Below, in pieces: positions 1 through 6,738 of a stretch of DNA of 6,738 nucleotides. Under the pieces are notes generated by a model. That model saw nothing but the letters and a program-made list of their open reading frames with translations, ran no database searches and was not told the origin of the DNA. A program made the translations under genes and the position numbers. Position 1 is the stretch's first letter; each line of letters begins with the position of its first letter. Origin of the DNA: an uncultured Acidobacteriota bacterium (GTDB lineage Bacteria; Acidobacteriota; Blastocatellia; RBC074); NCBI GenBank assembly GCA_937967285.1, contig CALBSU010000815.1:1-6738 (forward strand), read 5' to 3'.

Positions 1-42
1 TTTCCCAGCCATGCTAAATCAAAACAGATGAGATTGGAATGA
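1..42 (+). other. possible 3' end of an upstream plus-strand gene
   Basis: Reading frame 1 is open from the window edge and stops at a TGA at 40-42, encoding FPSHAKSKQMRLE. A hairpin (48-63) and an AT-rich stretch follow directly, as expected after a gene end. The other two plus frames also stop early (29-31 and 13-15), so the frame cannot be decided from this fragment. It is too short to identify. Confidence 0.2.
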
Positions 43-47
43 GAAGT

Positions 48-98
48 CCGGCTCCGACGCCGGCAATATTTTGAAACTTCAGACGCCTTCCGGCGTCT
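48..98 (+). terminator. two successive small hairpins, possible terminator region
   Basis: The first hairpin pairs CCGGC (48-52) with GCCGG (59-63) around a 6-nt loop and is followed by CAATATTTTG. That could serve as a weak plus-strand terminator for a gene to the left. The second is a perfect 7-bp stem, AGACGCC (81-87) and GGCGTCT (92-98), with loop TTCC. It has no clear T-run on either side, so it may instead be a leader structure of the small gene that starts about 60 bp downstream. The hairpins are seen directly; the terminator role is inferred. Confidence 0.3.
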
Positions 99-158
99 TG
101 AGATAAGCGAACTTCACTCAGACAGATCAAGGGATGAAAAATGGAAAGGACGAACATC

Positions 159-404
159 ATGGCCGACCGGAAAGGATGGATTGCCTGCGTCATCAGACAG
201 TACGGAACGGGACTCTTCAGATCCTGCATCAGCCCCGGGGACGGCACTTCGCTTTGCCTTCTCACAACCCCGGACGAATCCCTGGCCGAACTGACCGTCG
301 ATCGATTCATCGAGGAACTAGAAAATGACCGCTTGAGCATGGAGTACGGCATGGAGTACCGCCTTCAGGCAGGTTCTGCGGTCATCAATGAGAGCTGCGA
401 TTGA
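159..404 (+). CDS. small hypothetical protein (81 aa)
   Basis: I do not recognise this protein. It has no signal peptide or membrane segment. Residues 1-34 are mixed, with three cysteines in CVIRQYG, RSCISPG and SLCLL contexts, and a fourth near the C-terminus (ESCD). Residues ~38-60 form an acidic, probably helical segment (DESLAELTVDRFIEELE). The ATG at 159 is preferred because AAAGGA lies 8 nt upstream. An in-frame ATG at 141 (87 aa, with AAGGG 7 nt upstream) is the alternative. Many codons end in G or C, as in the neighbouring genes, and the gene converges on the two-component operon with a hairpin between the two stops; both points favour a real gene. A 12-bp tandem duplication (339-362) encodes MEYG-MEYR. 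The overlapping minus-strand frame is serine-rich and looks like a shadow. Confidence 0.55.
   Translation: MADRKGWIACVIRQYGTGLFRSCISPGDGTSLCLLTTPDESLAELTVDRFIEELENDRLSMEYGMEYRLQAGSAVINESCD
339..362 (+). repeat. 12-bp tandem duplication inside the small CDS
   Basis: ATGGAGTACGGC (339-350) is followed immediately by ATGGAGTACCGC (351-362), which differs at one base. In frame it gives MEYG then MEYR at residues 61-68 of the 81-aa product. It looks like a recent in-frame slippage or duplication. Confidence 0.7.
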
Positions 405-410
405 TCATTG

Positions 411-430
411 CAAAATCCGCCTGAAGGCGG
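411..430 (-). terminator. intrinsic terminator after the two-component operon, between convergent genes
   Basis: A perfect 5-bp GC stem (CCGCC 417-421 with GGCGG 426-430, 4-nt loop) lies 22 bp past the response regulator stop on the minus strand. It is followed on that strand by ATTTTG. It sits 12 bp after the stop of the plus-strand small gene, so it may separate both convergent units, although it has no T-run on the plus strand. The stem and T-tract are short, so strength is uncertain. Confidence 0.5.
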
Positions 431-452
431 TATCCCATGCGGTACACCGTAT

Positions 453-3042
<2,590 letters not shown>

Positions 3043-3087
3043 AATTCACCGCGATTTCCGGGCTCTTCAGGGCCCCTCGACCCGCGC

Positions 3088-3096
3088 ATCATACCA
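3088..3096 (-). promoter_or_regulatory. candidate extended -10 promoter of the kinase-regulator operon
   Basis: The minus strand reads TGGTATGAT, an extended -10 (TGn plus TATGAT, 5 of 6 matches to TATAAT), about 46 bp before the kinase start. No TTGACA-like -35 is found 16-18 bp upstream (GAAACG or GGAAAC there). The promoter would therefore be weak alone or activator-dependent. The 20-bp repeated element at 3128-3147 lies about 35 bp upstream, a position compatible with an activator site. Confidence 0.4.
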
Positions 3097-3127
3097 CAGC
3101 GATTCGGCGCCGTTTCCCGTCCGCTGC

Positions 3128-3185
3128 AAATTTTACATCCTTAACAAAATCTGCCCCAGGTTTTTACCGTTCAGATAAAGTTCAG
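3128..3185. promoter_or_regulatory. composite upstream element, copy A (20-bp repeat plus 11-bp-spaced tandem hexamers)
   Basis: The left part, 3128-3147, is AAATTTTACATCCTTAACAA, repeated perfectly at 6684-6703. The right part contains GTTCAG at 3169-3174 and again at 3180-3185, an exact 11-bp period. Read on the minus strand this is CTGAAC-N5-CTGAAC, the same geometry as PhoB-type operators (known family property: tandem half-sites 11 bp apart bound head to tail). It lies 86-143 bp upstream of the kinase start, in intergenic DNA. I infer a binding site for an OmpR-family regulator, most simply the one encoded here. It could also serve a divergent plus-strand unit to its right. Confidence 0.5.
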
Positions 3186-3243
3186 TGAGATGCTCCTCAT
3201 GAACGGCTATATTTCGCTGTCAATTGATCAAGCTGGAGAAAAG

Positions 3244-3522
3244 ATGCGAGAGAAAATACTGAAAACATGTATTCAGGCCGGATTCACTGTGATCGAAATC
3301 CTGCCCGGCAATCTGGATCAAAACCCGAAATCGAAGGCGGCCGAGATAGCCTGCAAGCTGCCGGCGGCGATCGGAGAAACAGGAAAGGCAAGGCCATCTG
3401 GTCTTAACCAGATGGCCCTGCCCTTGAATCAGGTAACGAAATTGAGCCGGTCACAATTTCAACGGATTGAAATCGTAACCGTGTTGCTTGTGACGCCTCC
3501 TCGCGCGAACGTCAGTGAATAG
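3244..3522 (+). CDS. doubtful small ORF (92 aa), partly antisense to the propeller gene
   Basis: I do not recognise it. The ATG at 3244 has GGAG 5 nt upstream, a good ribosome binding site; an in-frame ATG at 3190 would add 18 residues. The first ~50 residues are plausible protein (MREKILKTCIQAGFTVIEIL and onward). The reading frame then runs through the hairpin terminator at 3392-3417 and 64 bp into the 3' end of the propeller gene on the opposite strand, which argues against it. It has no membrane segment. It may be spurious, a degraded gene, or a small gene divergent from the kinase operon. Confidence 0.2.
   Translation: MREKILKTCIQAGFTVIEILPGNLDQNPKSKAAEIACKLPAAIGETGKARPSGLNQMALPLNQVTKLSRSQFQRIEIVTVLLVTPPRANVSE
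3381..3426 (-). terminator. strong hairpin terminator of the propeller-protein gene
   Basis: A perfect 11-bp stem, GGCCATCTGGT (3392-3402) and ACCAGATGGCC (3407-3417), closes on a 4-nt loop. After one mismatch and a bulge the stem extends through AAGGCA / TGCCCTT. It lies ~42 bp past the stop of the large minus-strand gene. On that strand it is followed by pyrimidine-rich sequence (TTGCCTTTCCTGTTTC) rather than a pure T-run. The stem is the longest perfect one I noticed in the window. It also lies between the propeller gene and the kinase promoter, so it should insulate the two units. Confidence 0.7.
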
Positions 3523-6326
3523 GTGCCGGTGCCGATCCCCTCGGGCAGAATTATGTTGTACTGGTTGAGGCCGACATATCCCGGAGCGTTCCCGGCATAC
3601 GCCGTAACAATCACATTCCCGTTGAGCCGCGTAGTGACGCTGCCGCTGACATCGCCCGAGACTTCGGTGGCGTCGCCTCCAAGCCCCGTCCCGAAAACCG
3701 CCAGGATATTGGGCTGCCCGTTTGATTGAGTGGCGTTGAACGGGCCGGGCGCATATGTGAAGGCATCGAGCGCTGCGGCAGGTCCCGAACCACTGTAATT
3801 GTTTGTGAAGATCGTAGGCGCCGACAATTTGACATGCATGCTGCCGATCGCCGCAAAGCCGTCTCCATTCAAGATCATTACAGTCGCAGGCCCGGTGGCC
3901 GTTCCAGCCGGGACTTCATAATTGATCTGGTCCGGTGAAACATAGAACAACGGCGCCAGGCGTTCGACGCCATTGCTGTCGCGGACCTTGACGGTCGTTC
4001 CCGCAAGCGAGGTCGGCAGCGGCTGCGAAGTTGCAATCTCGATCCCTGTCGCCAGCTGGACTCCATAGGCGGCCACGATCGATTTCTCGACGATCGAACC
4101 CACGGAGTAATCTGCGGCCGAGACCGTCACCTCAGGATTGACCAGGCATGTACTGGCGTAAAGACCATTCAATCCCCCGGCGTAGAGCGTCGACCCGCTG
4201 ACGAAAAGTGCGAGGCCGTAACCCGAATCGAAGCCGGCATTGTATAACCCCCAGTTCTGACCGTTGTCGGTCGAACGCATGACCCCGATCCCGAAGCCGC
4301 CGGCTGCATATATATTTCCGCCACTCACATGAAGTCGGGCCACATACGGATTACTGAACCCACCGGTGGATTTCACCCAGGCGCCTCCATTATCGATCGA
4401 ATAATAGATGCCCTGCTCCATAACGGCTGCGAAAAGGATGTTGCCGCTCACAGCCATCGCCTGAATCTGGCCTGACGGCAGCCCGCTGTTCGGCGCCGCC
4501 GACCAACTCTGTCCCTGATCAGTCGATCTCAATACTCCGGAATCCAGTGTCGAGACGAACAGATTGCCGTTCATTGCAACCAGGTCCCAGACCTTCGGAC
4601 TGGCGAGGCCGTTATTGGCCGATGTCCAGTTCGCCCCGCTGTCGGTCGAACGATAAACGCCCGCATTATAGACCGATGCGAAAAGCGTGTTTCCCAGCGG
4701 AACGATTCGATTGACCTGTCCCGATGCCAGTCCGTTGCTCGTCCGCGTCCAGGACTGCCCCTGGTTGGAGCTGGAATAGACTCCGAATGTCGTTCCGGCC
4801 AGGACCTTGCCGTCAAAGGCCAGGAAGTTAGCTACCGTCGGGCCGGGAATGTTGGTCCGCGTCCAGGTCTGACCGTCATTGGTCGAGATGAAAGCCCCAT
4901 CATTTACTCCAACGTACAGCACGCCATTGTCCTTTAGAACCGCCGAGACATTCCGTGCATAGAGACCATTGTTGACCTGGCTCCATGTCGTACCGCCGTC
5001 GCTCGAGCGGGATATGCCATCATTACCAAACCCGCCTGAGCCGGCGAAAATCTGGTTCCCGCTCACGGCCAGGGAATAAAAGTAAGGGATGAAAGTCCCC
5101 TGATAAACCGCGCGCCAGTTCGCCCCTTCATTGACGATCACTCCGTTGGATGAGGCCGCAAAGAGCTTTCCTCCGAACGGCAGCAGGTCGTATACCTGGT
5201 TCTGATATCCCGCCTGAAAGCTGGCGGCCAGACCGTTCCCCACGCGCGTCCAGTTCTGCCCGTTGTTCTGGGTGTAATAGACTTCATTGGTAGCGGGGGT
5301 GCCTGCTGAAGTGCCGGCATAAATTGTATTGCCACTCACCGCCAGCGTCGAAATGCGCGGGAAGGTGATCCCGTTGCTGGCCGGCGCCCAGATATTGCCA
5401 TCCGTGGAGACAAAGACTCCCCCGCCGTCGGTGCCCACATACAGCATCCCACCCGCAACCACCAGCGAAGTGGCGTTCAGGTCGGTCAGGCCGGTGGTAC
5501 CGGAATTCTCCCAGACAATCGGATTATCGGTCAGACGAATAACGCCCTGCCCTCTCGTCGCGGCATAGAGCTTTCCATTGAATTCGGCGAAATCCGATAG
5601 CGTGAAGTTGGGCGGAGCCCCCCCTGTCGACCATTGCTGAAATTGCCACGTCTCGCCTTCATCCAGAGAAATCAGAATAATATTGTTTTCGGTTCCAGCG
5701 TACAGATTGCCGTTGAACGCCGCCAGAGCCGTGATCGTACCGCCTCTGTATGTCCCCTTGACATTCCAGCTCTGCCCCTGATCGGCCGACGAAAAAATGC
5801 CGCCCCCATAAGTTCCTGCGAATATTTTGGTGTCCTTGACCAGCAGCGAACGGATGTTGCCGCCCGTCGGGCCGATGTTCTTCCAAAGCTTATCCACCTG
5901 ATCGGTCTTGAAGTAAGCCCCCGACAGCCACGGAATGAGCTGGCAGGAATAGGTCTGGCCGGGCGCGGGCGCGAGGCTCAGTCTGTTTCCCTGCAGACTC
6001 CACTTGAAGACGCTCTTGCCCGCGCAATCACCAATTCCCCAGGTCATGGTGAATTCCAGATTGTCCCCGTTTACCGCATAAATTCCCGTGCTCAGAGTGC
6101 GAACGTTATAACCGTATACAAATTTGCCGTCCTCCTTTAATGTGATCCGGTATTCCCCGGGCTGGGCAAGTGCGGTGATCACCATATCGCTCGCCACCGC
6201 CGTATAGGTGCCGGGCGGAATCGTCGAATTTTGCGCCAGGGCTGAGTTCACCCGTAGAAAAACTGCCATCAGCATCAACAAAAAACTGATCGGAGCCGCC
6301 AATTTCAGCATCCCTCGATAACTCAT
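3459..6326 (-). CDS. secreted Asp-box (BNR-type) beta-propeller protein with acidobacterial TIGR03437-like C-terminal domain (955 aa)
   Basis: This is an exported protein of unknown function. A Sec signal peptide covers residues 1-31 (basic start, LLMLMAVFL core, cleavage after A29-L-A31). Residues ~36-135 form a small beta-rich domain (GTYTA, ITLKEDGKF, GDNLEF, LQGNRLSL) with two cysteines, C101 and C128, likely disulfide-bonded; it resembles lipocalin-like domains only loosely. Residues ~155-727 are tandem propeller repeats with motifs of the type S-x-D-x-G-x-x-W, such as STDQGQSW and STDNGQNW. Residues ~735-955 match the TIGR03437 pattern (GTTVKVRDSNGVERLAPLF, VSPDQINYEVPAG, GLNQYNIILPEG, GGVTSNTVTISIR). 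The ATG at 6326 has a perfect GGAGGAGG 4 nt upstream. No catalytic motif is evident. Asp-box propellers occur in sialidases, GH74 xyloglucanases, Hcf136/Ycf48 and sortilin, so a binding or glycan-related surface role is possible but unproven. It is preceded by element copy B and followed by its own terminator. Confidence 0.93.
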   Translation of the reverse strand: MSYRGMLKLAAPISFLLMLMAVFLRVNSALAQNSTIPPGTYTAVASDMVITALAQPGEYRITLKEDGKFVYGYNVRTLSTGIYAVNGDNLEFTMTWGIGDCAGKSVFKWSLQGNRLSLAPAPGQTYSCQLIPWLSGAYFKTDQVDKLWKNIGPTGGNIRSLLVKDTKIFAGTYGGGIFSSADQGQSWNVKGTYRGGTITALAAFNGNLYAGTENNIILISLDEGETWQFQQWSTGGAPPNFTLSDFAEFNGKLYAATRGQGVIRLTDNPIVWENSGTTGLTDLNATSLVVAGGMLYVGTDGGGVFVSTDGNIWAPASNGITFPRISTLAVSGNTIYAGTSAGTPATNEVYYTQNNGQNWTRVGNGLAASFQAGYQNQVYDLLPFGGKLFAASSNGVIVNEGANWRAVYQGTFIPYFYSLAVSGNQIFAGSGGFGNDGISRSSDGGTTWSQVNNGLYARNVSAVLKDNGVLYVGVNDGAFISTNDGQTWTRTNIPGPTVANFLAFDGKVLAGTTFGVYSSSNQGQSWTRTSNGLASGQVNRIVPLGNTLFASVYNAGVYRSTDSGANWTSANNGLASPKVWDLVAMNGNLFVSTLDSGVLRSTDQGQSWSAAPNSGLPSGQIQAMAVSGNILFAAVMEQGIYYSIDNGGAWVKSTGGFSNPYVARLHVSGGNIYAAGGFGIGVMRSTDNGQNWGLYNAGFDSGYGLALFVSGSTLYAGGLNGLYASTCLVNPEVTVSAADYSVGSIVEKSIVAAYGVQLATGIEIATSQPLPTSLAGTTVKVRDSNGVERLAPLFYVSPDQINYEVPAGTATGPATVMILNGDGFAAIGSMHVKLSAPTIFTNNYSGSGPAAALDAFTYAPGPFNATQSNGQPNILAVFGTGLGGDATEVSGDVSGSVTTRLNGNVIVTAYAGNAPGYVGLNQYNIILPEGIGTGTYSLTFARGGVTSNTVTISIR
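3462..4124 (-). other. TIGR03437-like C-terminal domain of the secreted protein
   Basis: Residues ~735-955 run from VSAADYSVGSIVEKSIVAAYG to the C-terminal TSNTVTISIR. The order of motifs (IVAAYG, LPTSLAGTTVKVRD, APLFYVSPDQINYEVP, ILAVFGTGLG, YVGLNQYNIILP, GTYSLTF) is that of a recurrent module at the ends of secreted acidobacterial proteins, probably built from Ig/TIG-like beta-sandwiches. Its role is unknown; a cell-surface or sorting function is a reasonable guess because it sits at the extreme C-terminus of varied exported proteins. Confidence 0.85.
4146..5864 (-). repeat. tandem Asp-box propeller repeats (13 clear units plus one incomplete)
   Basis: Within the secreted protein, the closing tryptophans of successive Asp-box-like motifs fall at residues 187, 227, 272, 313, 359, 404, 448, 488, 526, 567, 608, 650 and 692, a period of 38-46 residues. 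Units 3 (TDNPIVW), 4 (STDGNIW) and 6 (VNEGANW) are degenerate. A fourteenth unit keeps the strand pattern (VSGSTLYAGGLNGLYAS) but ends in STCLVN with no GxxW. Fourteen blades would fit two seven-bladed propellers; that is an inference. Confidence 0.8.
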
Positions 6327-6330
6327 AAAA

Positions 6331-6338
6331 CCTCCTCC
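6331..6338 (-). promoter_or_regulatory. strong Shine-Dalgarno of the propeller gene
   Basis: The minus strand reads GGAGGAGG, then TTTT, then the ATG at 6326. The match to the anti-SD is full, which fixes the start codon and agrees with the signal peptide beginning there. It is clearly stronger than those of the kinase or regulator, suggesting high translation. Confidence 0.85.
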
Positions 6339-6683
6339 GGCCTCTTTTGAGTGCCATCCATGACTTTTTGGGATTTTCAGTCAGGATCCCGGACCCCTTC
6401 TCTCTCCGCGACTCAGACATATTGATCCGTTGAGCAAACATGAAAATTACAGTGTTGTTTTAAGCTAGGATAAATTGGCTGATTTTCCACTTGGCCTGAG
6501 TAATTGGCGGTATTTCACTCCCCAAGCAGGAAATTTCCCCAGTTTATGGCCTCTTACATGACACGAGGCAATTGTCATTCCATGGACTCTCCAAGGTGTT
6601 ACCTGTTTCGATGGCGTATGTTTTTATTTTGATGTGGAAGTGAGGTACTGATAGAAATTATCTCGATCCGATTAAAAAAATCG
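6339..6683. other. intergenic leader region upstream of the propeller gene
   Basis: About 345 bp that is largely non-coding and AT-rich compared with the flanking gene. Visible pieces on the minus strand are GATAAT (6657-6662), a good -10-like hexamer 21 bp downstream of element copy B, and TGTAAT (6446-6451), another -10-like hexamer about 120 bp before the start; neither has a convincing -35. Two mutually exclusive stems occur: GCCTC 6549-6553 with GAGGC 6565-6569, and ATGACA 6558-6563 with TGTCAT 6573-6578. A perfect palindrome GGAAATTTCC lies at 6529-6538. If transcription starts near 6650, the mRNA leader is over 300 nt. Confidence 0.4.
6465..6578 (-). CDS. possible 37-aa small ORF in the propeller-gene leader
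   Basis: I do not recognise it. The ATG at 6578 opens a 37-codon frame (MTIASCHVRGHK at the start, GKSANLS at the end) that stops at TAG 6465-6467. GGAG lies 10 nt upstream. The same GGAG is 5 nt before another ATG that makes only Met-Glu before a TGA overlapping this start. The product is basic and has no signal peptide. Codons are AT-rich compared with the neighbouring genes. It could be a leader peptide, a relic of an older gene, or chance. Confidence 0.2.
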   Translation of the reverse strand: MTIASCHVRGHKLGKFPAWGVKYRQLLRPSGKSANLS

Positions 6684-6738
6684 AAATTTTACATCCTTAA
6701 CAATCTCTTTTCTCTGCCTTAACCATTCGGGTAGTATT
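6684..6738. promoter_or_regulatory. composite upstream element, copy B (cut by the window end)
   Basis: Positions 6684-6703 repeat the 20-mer of 3128-3147 exactly and in the same orientation. With no gap, position 6725 (ATTCGG) aligns to the GTTCAG at 3169, preceded in both copies by TTWACC. The next hexamer expected 11 bp on, at 6736, begins ATT as the window ends. The 21-bp stretch between the two parts is only about half identical, so the conserved ends are the likely contact points. It lies ~358 bp upstream of the propeller start, or upstream of a plus-strand gene beyond the window. Confidence 0.5.

Noticed and set aside
14..352. Minus-strand frame of 112 aa over the left end
   Set aside because: It is rich in serine and arginine, has no family resemblance and lies opposite the better-supported 81-aa gene; it looks like a shadow frame.
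3289..3306. AGFTVIEIL in the plus-strand ORF at 3244 resembles a type IV prepilin cleavage motif (GFTLIE)
   Set aside because: The obligatory hydrophobic stretch does not follow (PGNLDQNPKSK instead), so it is probably coincidence.
6106..6441. Minus-strand 111-aa frame overlapping the signal peptide region of the propeller gene
   Set aside because: It is out of frame with the well-supported CDS, contains the gene's Shine-Dalgarno within it, and has no domain features.
3128..6703. 20-bp direct repeats as ends of a mobile element or attachment sites flanking the propeller gene
   Set aside because: No transposase, integrase or terminal inverted repeats are present, and the similarity continues as spaced conserved blocks beyond the 20-mer, which fits operators better than target-site duplications.

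Overview
The window most likely comes from an acidobacterium. The main clue is the large secreted protein at 3459-6326. Its last ~220 residues look like the 'Solibacter uncharacterized C-terminal domain' (TIGR03437), which is found almost only in Acidobacteriota. Moderately high GC coding sequence, tight minus-strand packing and GGAGG-type ribosome binding sites fit this. No RNA gene, CRISPR array, transposase or integrase is visible.

Layout, left to right. Positions 1-140 hold two small hairpins and perhaps the tail of an upstream plus-strand gene. A small plus-strand gene of unknown function (159-404, 81 aa) converges on a minus-strand two-component operon, with a hairpin terminator between them. 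The operon is transcribed right to left: a sensor histidine kinase (3042 to 1117) comes first and an OmpR/PhoB-family response regulator (1142 to 453) follows, overlapping by 26 bp. Positions 3043-3458 form an intergenic region. It holds a candidate extended -10 promoter for the kinase, a composite upstream element and a strong terminator hairpin for the next gene. It also contains a doubtful plus-strand ORF. Positions 3459-6326 encode a 955-aa exported protein made of a signal peptide, a small beta-rich domain, a long run of Asp-box beta-propeller repeats and the TIGR03437-like domain. Positions 6327-6738 are mostly non-coding and AT-rich, with one possible 37-aa ORF.

The observation most worth following is a repeated regulatory-looking module. 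A perfect 20-bp sequence lies upstream of the kinase gene (3128-3147) and again upstream of the propeller gene (6684-6703), in the same orientation. At exactly the same offset (41 bp from the start of the 20-mer) each copy has a TTC-type hexamer. In the first copy this hexamer is repeated with an exact 11-bp period, the spacing typical of OmpR/PhoB-family operators. In the second copy the next repeat begins just as the window ends. The simplest reading is that the response regulator controls its own operon and also the secreted propeller protein. This is an inference from sequence alone.
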